Position numbers and translations under genes: made by a program. From a virus, in IMG/VR virus record IMGVR_UViG_3300046821_000134, positions 1-64,000 of that record: a stretch of DNA of 64,000 nucleotides; one strand, 5' to 3'. This document shows positions 25,134-34,600 of the stretch, one piece after another; position 1 is the stretch's first letter; every line of letters starts with the position of its first letter. The notes beneath the pieces are model-generated. The model ran no database searches, was not told the origin of the DNA, and was given only the letters and a program-made list of their open reading frames with translations.

Positions 25134-25694
25134 ATGAGTAAACTGAAAGAGATGTTGGAGTGTGTTCCTTCTGTATGGAAAACTGAAGCAGCCTTCTGGG
25201 CATGGGTAAAGGGAGGCATTAGGAAATCCCTGTGGAACAGACACCCGGTAAAAATTTCCTTCACACGAGAACGGAGATTGAAAATCCCCAATCCTAATCC
25301 AAGGGGAAAGGCAAAGGAAGTGTGGGGTGGTAGGTGCGAGATATGTGGAGATCTTTTTGTTGAATCGCAGCTTCAATGTGACCACAAGAGCGAAGAAACT
25401 GCACACTTGACAAAGCAAGAACACTTGCAGGGATGCTTCGAGAAGCTGTGTATTATCGTACCAGACGATTTACGATGGGTTTGTAAGGGATGCCACTCTA
25501 TTCACAGCTACTCGCAGAAATCTGGATTATCTTTTGAACAAGCAGCCCTTGAAAAGCAAGTGATATCCTTCAAGAAGAATTCAGCTACCAAGCAAAAGGA
25601 AATATTGACAGAACTTGGAATTGAGGGTATAATGCTTACAACATCTGAGAAGCGAGCAAATGCTTATCGTGAGCATCTTAACCGTGCAATTTGA
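25134..25694 (+). CDS. HNH endonuclease (186 aa)
   Basis: A zinc-binding HNH core: CEICGDLF (near residue 62), then QLQCDHKSEE with the catalytic His (near 78), and WVCKGCHSIHSYS (near 121). The helical C-terminus may bind DNA. It could be another homing nuclease or a phage resolvase-like HNH; its lone position between small genes favours homing. Confidence 0.82.
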   Translation: MSKLKEMLECVPSVWKTEAAFWAWVKGGIRKSLWNRHPVKISFTRERRLKIPNPNPRGKAKEVWGGRCEICGDLFVESQLQCDHKSEETAHLTKQEHLQGCFEKLCIIVPDDLRWVCKGCHSIHSYSQKSGLSFEQAALEKQVISFKKNSATKQKEILTELGIEGIMLTTSEKRANAYREHLNRAI

Positions 25695-25706
25695 AAGGAG
25701 CCGCCA

Positions 25707-26672
25707 TTGAATAATTGGAAAGAACAAGCCCTGCAGCTATTCATGGCAGGCACGTCTAAACGGGAGATATCCCGTAAGCTGGATGTCCCTTATTCCAGCT
25801 TGTGGGAGTGGCTCGATAAGAATGTTGAAGGGAAGGAGGCTGTTATTGATGACTCGGCGCATGACTTGTTTGTAAGTGATGCTAAAATCAAACCTGTAAT
25901 CACTGATCCGACAAAGCAGGGGCCAACCATCATCTTTCTTCCAGATGCTCAAGTGAAGCCCGGTGTTGATCTGACATACCTACGATGCCAAGGTGAGTAC
26001 ATTGCGCACAAGAAGCCAGACGTGATTGTATGTGCAGGAGACTTTGCTGACATGGAGAGTTTGTCAAGCTACGACAAAGGGAAGAAGAGTGCTGAAGGGA
26101 AACGTGTAGCCAAGGACATTGAGGCTGCTATTGCAGGGATGAATGCACTTCTTAGTCCTGTCCGTAAGGCACAAGCACAAGACTCGGAATGGAAGCCTCG
26201 CATGGTGCTCACATTAGGGAACCACGAGGAAAGAGTACATCGTCATATAGAAGCTAATCCAGAGCTTCATGGGTTCCTTTCTTACGATAGCCTACGATAC
26301 AAGGAGTTTGGTTGGGAGGTGTATGACTATCTCGTTCCTGTCGTAATCGGTGGGGTTATGTTTATTCATTACTACCCAAACCCATTTACAGGAAAACCCC
26401 TTGGAGGGTCTGCTGCTAACATTCTTCAGAAGGTGGGGGCTTCAGTTGTGCAAGGGCATAAACAAACGCTTGACGTAGCCACAAGAACGTTGCATAATGG
26501 AGTACAGCAATGGAGCATTGTAGCAGGAGCTTCGTATGATTTTGATGAAGATTACAAAGGCTTCACTGGTAACAAGCATCACCGAGGAATTGTTGTAATG
26601 CACAATGTCGAGAATGGAGGATTTGACCCCTTATTCATCAACATTGAATATCTTAAAAAACGCTTTGCTTAA
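25707..26672 (+). CDS. Metallophosphoesterase with N-terminal HTH (321 aa)
   Basis: TTG start behind AAAGGAG. Residues 1-40 (ALQLFMAGTSKREISRKL then SSLWEWL) form a resolvase-like helix-turn-helix. The rest is a calcineurin-like phosphoesterase: LPDAQVKPG near 77 (altered D-x-H), CAGDFADM near 110, LGNHEERVHRH near 170, FIHYYP near 220 and VQGHKQ near 250. A DNA-recognition domain on such an enzyme suggests action on DNA ends or branched DNA. The exact substrate is unknown. Confidence 0.82.
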   Translation: MNNWKEQALQLFMAGTSKREISRKLDVPYSSLWEWLDKNVEGKEAVIDDSAHDLFVSDAKIKPVITDPTKQGPTIIFLPDAQVKPGVDLTYLRCQGEYIAHKKPDVIVCAGDFADMESLSSYDKGKKSAEGKRVAKDIEAAIAGMNALLSPVRKAQAQDSEWKPRMVLTLGNHEERVHRHIEANPELHGFLSYDSLRYKEFGWEVYDYLVPVVIGGVMFIHYYPNPFTGKPLGGSAANILQKVGASVVQGHKQTLDVATRTLHNGVQQWSIVAGASYDFDEDYKGFTGNKHHRGIVVMHNVENGGFDPLFINIEYLKKRFA

Positions 26673-26683
26673 AGGAGAAACAA

Positions 26684-26860
26684 ATGTATAAATTTTGGGC
26701 AATTGAAGTGAAGGATGTTGACGGTGTATATGCTCCGTCTGTTGTTGTAGCAAGCCGTGACGAAGCACGACGCACACAGCGGGCCTACAAGCTGCTTGGT
26801 CAAATCACTGCTCCAAGCCGTATTCGTCGTTATGAGCGTAATGACAATACGCGCGGATAA
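26684..26860 (+). CDS. Small hypothetical protein (58 aa)
   Basis: ATG 26684 behind AAAGGAGAAAC; starts MYKFWAIEVKDVDGVYA and ends Arg-rich. Followed at once by a terminator. Function unknown. Confidence 0.7.
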   Translation: MYKFWAIEVKDVDGVYAPSVVVASRDEARRTQRAYKLLGQITAPSRIRRYERNDNTRG

Positions 26861-26869
26861 TGAACAACT

Positions 26870-26893
26870 CCCCTCCTTAACGGAGGGGCTTTT
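26870..26893 (+). terminator. Intrinsic terminator
   Basis: CCCCTCC-TTAAC-GGAGGGG followed by CTTTT, ten bases after the small gene at 26684-26860. Confidence 0.9.
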
Positions 26894-26907
26894 AGCATAG
26901 GGACAAA

Positions 26908-27183
26908 ATGATAGCTGAAGACGTATTGCCAGCTCTCGGAATACACATTGCTCTGCAGAACACTCCTAAGAGTTGTGCTTTCCTAAGAGAGAAAAGACTT
27001 CCTGCTTTAGTGGATGAAACAGAAGGAAATAGGGTTGTGTGGGATAAAGGGTTTCTACAGATTGGAGAGAAGCAATATTCGTATCAGCAATTCCATATTC
27101 TTGATGAGGGTGACCCTGTATTCTTCAATTACATTCGAGATTTGATTACAGCACACAGACAACAACCGCACTTTGGATTTTAA
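26908..27183 (+). CDS. Hypothetical protein (91 aa)
   Basis: Starts MIAEDVLPALGIHIALQ with only a weak TAGGGA site. Soluble, no motif. It lies directly after the terminator, so its expression depends on read-through or on a promoter I cannot identify. Confidence 0.6.
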   Translation: MIAEDVLPALGIHIALQNTPKSCAFLREKRLPALVDETEGNRVVWDKGFLQIGEKQYSYQQFHILDEGDPVFFNYIRDLITAHRQQPHFGF

Positions 27184-27194
27184 TAGGAGGAACG

Positions 27195-27692
27195 ATGGAC
27201 TTAAACGCACGATTTGTAGAGGTGGTGGAATTCAACACAATGGCTGGATTTCTCACGGACGTTAGCAGCGAAAGCCTCTTGGCCCAAGCACGTAACGTAA
27301 GGGAGGAAGCCAATGAGCTGTTCGATGCAATCAACAACAATGAGCCTCCAGAGAATGTTCTGAAGGAGCTGTGTGACACCCTTGTAACGTCCTTTGGCAT
27401 GCTGGCAGCTCTGACGAAGAAAGGGTTTGATACAGATAAGGCATTCAAGTTGGTTAATGAGAACAACATGTCAAAGTTTTGTGATACGCCAATGAATGCT
27501 TATTACACGTCAGCAGGTTACAACGCCACAGAAGGGGTAAATACAGCAGTGAAGCCATTGGTTGGAGGGCTGTATGGTGTATTCGATGAGAATGGAAAGC
27601 TACGAAAACCTATTGGATATGAGCCTGTAGACAAGAAAGAGTTGTGTAAGTGCTGCCCGCCTAAAGATGGAATTTGCTGCAAGGAGGAATAA
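27195..27692 (+). CDS. MazG / PRA-PH-like nucleotide pyrophosphohydrolase (165 aa)
   Basis: Helical all-alpha NTP-PPase pattern: REEANELFDAI (E-E-x-x-E near residue 36) and KELCDTLVTSFGML (E-x-x-D near residue 60) supply magnesium ligands, followed by AFKLVNENNMSKF. Phage MazG-like enzymes hydrolyse NTP or alarmone-type nucleotides. A Cys-rich tail (CKCCPPKDGICC) is unusual and may bind metal. GGAGG precedes the ATG. Confidence 0.82.
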   Translation: MDLNARFVEVVEFNTMAGFLTDVSSESLLAQARNVREEANELFDAINNNEPPENVLKELCDTLVTSFGMLAALTKKGFDTDKAFKLVNENNMSKFCDTPMNAYYTSAGYNATEGVNTAVKPLVGGLYGVFDENGKLRKPIGYEPVDKKELCKCCPPKDGICCKEE

Positions 27693-27693
27693 C

Positions 27694-27966
27694 ATGAAAT
27701 ACTACAAACTTTGTGGAAACTCTCTCGATTCTATTTATGCCCTTGATCGAGAGAATAATGTTTGCAGCGTTATTGAGTTCTGGAAGAACAACGGGACAGT
27801 GACAACAGTGAACATGGCCCTCTTCTCTGCCGCATTAGCAAGCTACGATGTACAAGCTGCAGGGGAGATTGAAACATACGAGAAGATTTACAAATCCGAA
27901 TGGGAGTTCTTCAAGCGTACAGCACGAGACTTCCTGAAGATCATGGGAGAAGTGGATGCGGAATAA
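27694..27966 (+). CDS. Hypothetical protein (90 aa)
   Basis: ATG 27694 follows AAGGAGGAATAAC. Starts MKYYKLCGNSLDSIYAL. Soluble. No family recognised. Overlaps the next start. Confidence 0.6.
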   Translation: MKYYKLCGNSLDSIYALDRENNVCSVIEFWKNNGTVTTVNMALFSAALASYDVQAAGEIETYEKIYKSEWEFFKRTARDFLKIMGEVDAE

Positions 27967-28486
27967 GGGTGTTGTACGCGTCTCTACGCGTGATTTGAAG
28001 CGGGTTGATAAGCTGGCCCACCTGAGTGAGTTTGAATTGATTTCTCCTGCGAACCAAGGGCTTGTAGAGGCATTCCTGTTCGTGATGGGCATTGATGTAG
28101 ACCGTGTTGTACACATTCAGGCATGTAACCATCGTGACCTGTCCAATAAAACTGGAATCGGCTATAGCTTTGTTGGGCATGAACGTACAGACAGACTGTG
28201 GCTGTCTCGAACACAATCAACACTGGAGGCGCGTATCGAGGCTGCACGAGACCCCGATCTGCAAGGGGATATGATTTACATGAGCACAGAAGGGATTCCT
28301 TGGAACAAATTCCGAGAGATGTGCGACAAGGCACGAGGGCAAGAAGGGACAACTAAGAATGTTGCCCCAATGGAGCCTGTAGAAGATTTTGCAGAGAGTC
28401 TGCAAATGATGAAGCTGCTACGAGATATTCAGATTGAAATTCGTGGTGGAATCAATACAATCGAAGAAGACATGTTGTTTGTCTAA
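27956..28486 (+). CDS. Hypothetical protein (176 aa)
   Basis: Starts MRNKGVVRVSTRDLKRV, ten bases before the upstream stop. Middle part FLFVMGIDVDRVVHIQACNHRDLSN reads as a globular fold. No motif allows naming. Confidence 0.6.
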   Translation: MRNKGVVRVSTRDLKRVDKLAHLSEFELISPANQGLVEAFLFVMGIDVDRVVHIQACNHRDLSNKTGIGYSFVGHERTDRLWLSRTQSTLEARIEAARDPDLQGDMIYMSTEGIPWNKFREMCDKARGQEGTTKNVAPMEPVEDFAESLQMMKLLRDIQIEIRGGINTIEEDMLFV

Positions 28487-28507
28487 ACATTAATTTAAGG
28501 AGAATCT

Positions 28508-28753
28508 ATGACTGTAAATATTACATCACAACAGCGCGACCTTTTGGCTGGCTACACAAAGGAAGCCTACGGCCTGTATACAGAGATTGAAGCTGCTAAC
28601 GAGAACATCAAGGATATTGTAGACGCTGCAGCAGAAGCCACAGGCTTGGATAAGGCTGTTGTGAAGAAGCATTTCGCCACACAATACAAGGATGATCTGG
28701 AGAAGCAAGAAGAACTTGTTGCCAAGCTGCGCTTCTTGAAGGGAGATGAATAA
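28508..28753 (+). CDS. Small helical protein (81 aa)
   Basis: Strong TTAAGGAGAATCT site. The product (MTVNITSQQRDLLAGYT…) is acidic, with DIVDAAAEATGLDKAVVKKH resembling a helical bundle. Similar short helical proteins occur near late-early borders in phages; function unknown. Confidence 0.65.
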   Translation: MTVNITSQQRDLLAGYTKEAYGLYTEIEAANENIKDIVDAAAEATGLDKAVVKKHFATQYKDDLEKQEELVAKLRFLKGDE

Positions 28754-28908
28754 TGGATGAAGAAGTGATCCCCTCCTCTGATACGATCCCCATTCCTGTT
28801 GACCTTGTGCAAGCAATTGCTAACGTGCTTGGATCAGTACCGAGCAGTGTAGGTGCCGAGGTGTTCTTAGCTCTTCGAAACTACCTGCAGAGTATTAAAC
28901 GAGTATAA
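28753..28908 (+). CDS. Small hypothetical protein (51 aa), last gene of the right early operon
   Basis: ATG 28753 overlaps the previous TAA. Starts MDEEVIPSSDTIPIPVD. Ends just before the bidirectional terminator. Confidence 0.65.
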   Translation: MDEEVIPSSDTIPIPVDLVQAIANVLGSVPSSVGAEVFLALRNYLQSIKRV

Positions 28909-28913
28909 CAACA

Positions 28914-28940
28914 AAAGCCCTCCCTTGCGGGAGGGCTTAT
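28914..28940. terminator. Bidirectional terminator between converging operons
   Basis: AAGCCCTCCC-TTGC-GGGAGGGCTT, flanked by AAAA on the left and TTATT on the right. It stops early plus-strand and late minus-strand transcripts. Confidence 0.92.
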
Positions 28941-28942
28941 TG

Positions 28943-30604
28943 CTATTGTAGAACACCTTTAGTTTTTAGCTCATTCTGCAGGTGGCCGAATGATTGATAC
29001 AACGTTCTTAGTAGACCAAACAGTGTAGCATTATCATTCGGCCAACCTGACAAACTTGCATCGTAGCTTCCACCAGCAGCTGTGTTTGTTGCGGTTCCCC
29101 ATGAAGAATACCCAGAGCCAAACGTTATCTTCTGCCCGTACGCCAGCTTAATAGCTACGCCAGAATTAAAGGTAGCGCTATCAAAGTCAATGCCTATTGA
29201 AGTTTCTCCCACACTTCGTATAATAGCTGTGTCACCTGCTCCTGCCGCTGGAGTGCCTTGGTAATAAAGCACGCTATCAACAATCTTCGTTGAAGAATGC
29301 ACTTCCATGATTCTCCTGATACGAACACTCGTACCACAACTAATATAGAAGATTCTTCCCCACTCTGCATCTGCCGCTGCTTCGTTCTTCACTACCGCAA
29401 AGTGGATAGCATTACGGTTGTAGTAGATGTCATTGCCGTAACCTTCACAACCCATCTCCAAACCAATCTGTCCAACAGTTGGGTTAGGATTAGCGTCCGA
29501 GATAACAGCCCAAGATGCCCATGTAGCGGCTGTAGAGTGGTTATAAGCATGGTAGGCCAAGCCTACGTTCTGTGGACCCGCTGCAAGCGGACCTGTACCG
29601 TCTGTGTAGAGCGGTGTGTAGTTGTGCAACAGACACAGAACATTATACTCGGTTGTTTGACTGTTCACGCCCGTAGTTGTGCTAAACACTACGTTCTGGC
29701 CGACAGTGCTCTTCCCGCCTGCAGTGGATTCGGTACTCTTGTGCACCTGCATCGTCGCATAATCAGATGGTGCGGATATTGGTTTGGATATCATAAACCT
29801 GCCATCTGGAGGCACTGTTAAGAATCCAATACCGCTCCCTAGATCACCAAACTTAGGAATGTTCCCCGGAGCCACCTCTGTCGATGTAGGCACAGACAAC
29901 ACACTTCCTGCAGCGTAGTAGGGATATTCACTCTCGTTAGACCAAGTTACCTTGACGTTAGTGAACGAGATAGACCAAGCCCCAAGATTATCTGCAAGGA
30001 CATACCCAAATGTTATTCCCGTTTTAGTGGAATCAAAGTATGTGTTAGTATCCGCTACGTTGCCTGTGTCAAGCATCAGGTAATACTGGTTATCAGATGA
30101 GCTATACTTCCAAATAGCGTAACGAAGTTCTCTGTTCCCTGTTTGATTTACAATAGACTCCACCAGCACCCTATAAGTGGTTCCATCAGTTAGCAGGGTA
30201 TCCTGAGGGAGGGTAGTTGTTTTCCATACAAAATTATCTCTTGGTGGAATACCATTTTGCCAAGACTCTAGGGTAGATGTCGGGAAATGGTCGATGCCTA
30301 GAGCGGTGAATTTACCAAACACAAACCCTTGACCACGAACAGCAATCCCATCTAGTGCCGGATCAGAGCGTAGCACCACTGCTGTGTGTGATGTAGGACA
30401 GTTTGCAAAGTAGTTGGTAGGGAGCATGTCGAACATAATCGACAACGTTCCTGTGCCTGTGTTATACCCCCCAGCGTCAACAGCGTTGAAATTAACTCTC
30501 TGATTAGGGGTGGAGTTGTTCAAGCTAAAATTTGCTATCGTGGTTGTAACAGGGGTTGATGTAGTAAGCCCCTCAATCATTGAAACTGGTACTTTTGTTG
30601 TCAT
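28943..30604 (-). CDS. Tail fibre or receptor-binding protein (553 aa)
   Basis: Last gene of the tail module. Long Thr/Ser/Gly/Asn-rich beta sequence without Cys-rich domains, typical of a trimeric fibre. A lectin-like jelly roll is possible in the middle (VLRSDPALDGIAVRGQG … SISFTNVKVTWSN). The C-terminal 40 residues are helical (LFGLLRTLYQSFGHLQNEL) and could trimerise or chaperone. The call rests mainly on its place after gpJ and on composition. Confidence 0.7.
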   Translation of the reverse strand: MTTKVPVSMIEGLTTSTPVTTTIANFSLNNSTPNQRVNFNAVDAGGYNTGTGTLSIMFDMLPTNYFANCPTSHTAVVLRSDPALDGIAVRGQGFVFGKFTALGIDHFPTSTLESWQNGIPPRDNFVWKTTTLPQDTLLTDGTTYRVLVESIVNQTGNRELRYAIWKYSSSDNQYYLMLDTGNVADTNTYFDSTKTGITFGYVLADNLGAWSISFTNVKVTWSNESEYPYYAAGSVLSVPTSTEVAPGNIPKFGDLGSGIGFLTVPPDGRFMISKPISAPSDYATMQVHKSTESTAGGKSTVGQNVVFSTTTGVNSQTTEYNVLCLLHNYTPLYTDGTGPLAAGPQNVGLAYHAYNHSTAATWASWAVISDANPNPTVGQIGLEMGCEGYGNDIYYNRNAIHFAVVKNEAAADAEWGRIFYISCGTSVRIRRIMEVHSSTKIVDSVLYYQGTPAAGAGDTAIIRSVGETSIGIDFDSATFNSGVAIKLAYGQKITFGSGYSSWGTATNTAAGGSYDASLSGWPNDNATLFGLLRTLYQSFGHLQNELKTKGVLQ

Positions 30605-30607
30605 TGG

Positions 30608-31084
30608 TTATCCTCTCACACGAAGCCTAACTCCTACTGGAGGAGGACTTGCGAACGTTATTTGCTTCAGGGTATTGTTATAAGTGAAATCTACAGTAGC
30701 AGCTTGCCCCACACCGCCGAGATTGACATCCAATGCGTCTATATCATTTGTTGTGACATTAGTGAGTTGATAGGTGGAGGCAGACGTTGTTGTAAGGTTG
30801 TCTGTCCCCACTTCAAACGTTGTATTGACGTTAGCTACAAAGGTGTTTGTTGAAGTGTTGAAGGTTCCAATAACAATGTCATCTGCGCCGTCGTAGTAGC
30901 ACAACTGATTCTCGTTGGTTCCAGTACCTGTCTTCACCCACAGCATGTGCTGTAGAACATAAGACGGTCTTGCTGTGGAGCTGTGAGAGCTGTGCAAGGC
31001 ATTACGCCATGTATTCAAATCAGCAGCAAGCCCAACTCCGTCTTTTACGTTCGGATCAATCGTTCCAAAATCAAACTGTGACAT
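30608..31084 (-). CDS. Tail tip accessory protein A (158 aa), paralogue of 31085-31630
   Basis: Shares with its neighbour the pattern L…W…A.HS.HSS…RPSYV…M.W…YDGADDI (here at residues 25-80), so the two arose by duplication. The rest is strand-rich (TVDFTYNNTLKQITFASPPP). Probably a virion adaptor between tail tip and fibre. GGGGAATC lies upstream. Confidence 0.65.
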   Translation of the reverse strand: MSQFDFGTIDPNVKDGVGLAADLNTWRNALHSSHSSTARPSYVLQHMLWVKTGTGTNENQLCYYDGADDIVIGTFNTSTNTFVANVNTTFEVGTDNLTTTSASTYQLTNVTTNDIDALDVNLGGVGQAATVDFTYNNTLKQITFASPPPVGVRLRVRG

Positions 31085-31630
31085 TTAGATTCCCCTCGCA
31101 TGCCAATCAATACTGAAGGGCAAATAAATAGTTCCAGCCACAGTGATTGTGAATCCGGTTTGGCTGTACGCAGTAACTCCGTAGAAGATGTCTGGATTCA
31201 GACCGCCGAGATACGACAACGTGAACAAGATGCCCGTAGTTGAGTAACTTCCGTAAGGGAACGTCACAGTGACGGTGTGGCCGTTTCCAGCAGGAATAGC
31301 CGCACGACCAAACTGTTCTGTCAAACCGCTCGGATGTACAATCCTGCCGGGAACTGCCCCCTCGTAAACGCTACTCCCCGGGTATGCCTTATTATTCACT
31401 GTATCAACCTGTGCTTCAAGGATGTCTTGAGCCCCGTCGTATCTATACACCTTCCAGATGGGACCGCTTGTATCTATCCATTGCATCCCTGCTGTAACAT
31501 AGGATGGTCTGCTCCCCAAGGCACTACTGTGCCCTGAGTGAACAGCTTCCTGCCAATTAACCAAAAGGGTGCTAAGTTGCGTCCCTGATGTTGTACTTGG
31601 GGGTAGCGTCCCCAAACTTGCTTGACTCAT
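31085..31630 (-). CDS. Tail tip accessory protein B (181 aa), paralogue of 30608-31084
   Basis: N-terminal 80 residues repeat the HSGHSS…RPSYVTAGMQW…YDGAQDI pattern of the next gene. The C-terminal 80 residues (TVTFPYGSYSTTGILFTLSY … FSIDWHARGI) look like a fibre-end domain that closes with a W-ARG motif common to phage tail proteins. Its start overlaps the gpJ stop. Confidence 0.65.
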   Translation of the reverse strand: MSQASLGTLPPSTTSGTQLSTLLVNWQEAVHSGHSSALGSRPSYVTAGMQWIDTSGPIWKVYRYDGAQDILEAQVDTVNNKAYPGSSVYEGAVPGRIVHPSGLTEQFGRAAIPAGNGHTVTVTFPYGSYSTTGILFTLSYLGGLNPDIFYGVTAYSQTGFTITVAGTIYLPFSIDWHARGI

Positions 31631-34600
31631 TACTCATACCCCCAAGCCGGTTTACCCGGTATATATTTAGTTCCGCCCGGCCCGTAAGAATAGCCGTACC
31701 CTTTTGCAATCCAATCAAATGTGCGCTGTACAGGTGTCCCAGAAGAATTCTTGAATATAATTGTAAACCCATTCAAGTCTTTATCCAGCACTTCGTAATA
31801 GTCACCCGTGCTCATATTCTGCGCAATAATTGCCACAGCAGGCTGCCTATAGAAACTACGAGCATACTCAATGACTGCAGTTCCTGTTAGGGAGTTAGTG
31901 ACAATATCCTCACTCCCCTCGACCCTGTTTCTTCCCTCGACAACGATAGACAGAGAAGAAACTACTGGAGTTACTCCAGCCCTTAGGCTTTTCAACACAA
32001 TCTTGAACTCAGCGTACTGAAGAGTGGCCTCCGTAGAAGACAAAGGAATCCACTCAGACCAAGGGTCTTCTGTTTTATTCCGCCACCTATAATATACAAT
32101 GGCGCTCCAATCAGCCGCTACCGCCCCGCCTATGTTAGCCACGTCGGACAGGTTGTCCCATTTTCCAATGTAGTTTAGGAAGTTTGACCCCTCTGCAACC
32201 ATGTTGGCAGTAAGTCGCACAGTGTTTGTCTCGGTAAGCCCTAGAGGGGTTAGATAATAAGTGCCCTCTGATAACTCCCCTATGCCTATGTTCAAAGGGA
32301 CGGCATCTGCCAACGGCGTCCAATCTGCCATAACCCCGGCTGCAATGAACAGCGTACCTCCGCCTACATTAACATGGTCCTTCGCACCAGAGTAGTATGG
32401 GTGCTCAGGAACAGCTCTTATTAGTGAATAATCATCTGATCCGTCTAGACTGTTAATTATCGCTGTGGCATTAACTGACTCAAGACCTGCTTTAGATACA
32501 GCCTTAATAAGATACGTCCCTCTACGGCACGTCAGATTAATGTGGTTGGTTGGATATGCAATCTTGTCAGCAACGACAACAGCACTTCCCCAATCAACAC
32601 TGCTTGACTCTGTGGTTGAGTGCTTGATTACAAAGTGACTGATATTCTTACTTGATGTGACGTTAGGCACTTCCCATGAGAAATACGCAGAGGCTCCTTG
32701 AATGCTAATCAAGAAGTTACTCACGTCAGGAGGAATGCCCGGATTACCAGTTATCGTTGCTGTAGCATAAGCCTTGTTGCTGTATATTCCATACTGGCTT
32801 ACATGCTGCACACTCACTTCAATATCGCCAACCTTCGCTAGATGAATATCCTTGAATGCATCCGTAAATGATCCAGCATCCTGCCATTGCTCTCCAGCAT
32901 ACCTCCACCACAGCACAGAGTGACTGAATGAAGAAAACGTAGGGCGTGTGAAGCTCACAAGGGCTGTGTAGCGAATGTTTCCAAGCTCGTCTAGGTAGGA
33001 CGCATCCGTTACAACAAGTCTCGCCGGAGAGGGTGTATACCACCTGTAAGGGGTGGAGATAGGGCGCTCAATAAATGCAGCATCTTCGTCTACAGCAGCG
33101 TACTTGGACTCATTATATTCAAGCCCTGTAATCTCGTACTGATTCACTTCCTTCTCAGAGATGGACACAACACGGAACAACTGAGATTGAATCGTATTCG
33201 ATTCCAGCATCCACATTGCCATTCTGGCAGGAGCTTGGCTGAGTGCTGTAACAAGATTAATGACAGTGAATGTGCTGCTAAGAACGTATGCACCAATGAC
33301 ATCACCAGAGGAGTCAACAATGGCCAAGTATTGTAGCCCCACATCTTTTTCCCCATCGCCTATTGCATTTAGTACAGGGGTGGATGTGAAGATAACTTCC
33401 CTCGTCTCCATCGTCCCGTTAGGCAGCAGAACACTGAGTGTGTAGGTGTCTCCAATATTCACTTCAATCGCACTATCAATTGTGACAGAGCTTGTTGTAG
33501 CAGACAGAATACGCCCGCCCCAACGCTTCCCTACACGATTTGAATCATGCACCTTGATAACACTGCCCGGAACCAATCCACTACCAGCCCCTTCAAGCCC
33601 TGTCGTGAAAGACACAAGCTCTGTGAGAGCACATGACGACAAAAGGATGTTCCTGCCAAAGCGTACGGCTTGTCCTCTTGACGAGCACCCAACAGCTATA
33701 GCAGATGTTTGCTTCACACCATACTTGACAATGTAGTCGGGCAGAGTGACGTACTCTGTCTTCTCTGTGAAGCGATCTTCTGCATCCACGTAAGTGATTA
33801 AGGCTGTTGTGTAACGCGTGTTCTTGCTTGATCCCTGATAGATGAATTCCCCATCAACAACGTTAGCGTTTGTGAATATCCAAGCAGGATCATCAGGCAT
33901 GTCTGCTGAAATAGCCAGAGCGCCATTCACCCAGTAAATCATCCCGTTGAAGATGGAAGCCATATCAGACAGCACTTTGTACGCGTCTTCTTTCCCTTGC
34001 ATGTACAGCGAGCACGTATAGCGAGGCTCAAATCCACCATATCCATTTGGAACAGGCTCATCACAATACTGAGCAATGCGGTAGAAGGAAACTAAATCAA
34101 CTTGCTCAATTGGAACGTACTTACCAAGCCCGTATCGGGCGTTAGTGATTAGATCAAGCAAACACCACACAGGGTTATCCGTGTAAGAGGTCTTGAACGT
34201 ATCAAAGTCCCACGTTCCACTGTAGATTCTTGACACTGCATCGTAGTTGACAGGGACCTTTACAATCCGCCCCTTAACATCGTATGCTCGCGCAGGAATC
34301 CCGTCGTACTGAGAGGAATCCACTGACATTGCAATATAGGCTGAATACGGATAGGACAGCTTCTGGTCAATAATCTCGGTGAATGTCTCCCACTGGATGT
34401 CGTTCTGGAGATATGTAGTTGTGCTGTCGTCTGTAATACGCCTAACCCTAACCTCATACTGCCCCGGCCCACTCAAAGGGAGAACGTATTCACGTACATA
34501 CTTGCTTGTACATTTTCCGTAGATACGATCTGTCAAGCTGTTGTCCCACATCTCCAGTCTGTCCAACTCAAAGCGGGGGGCGCGTGTGTTGATAGTGGAG

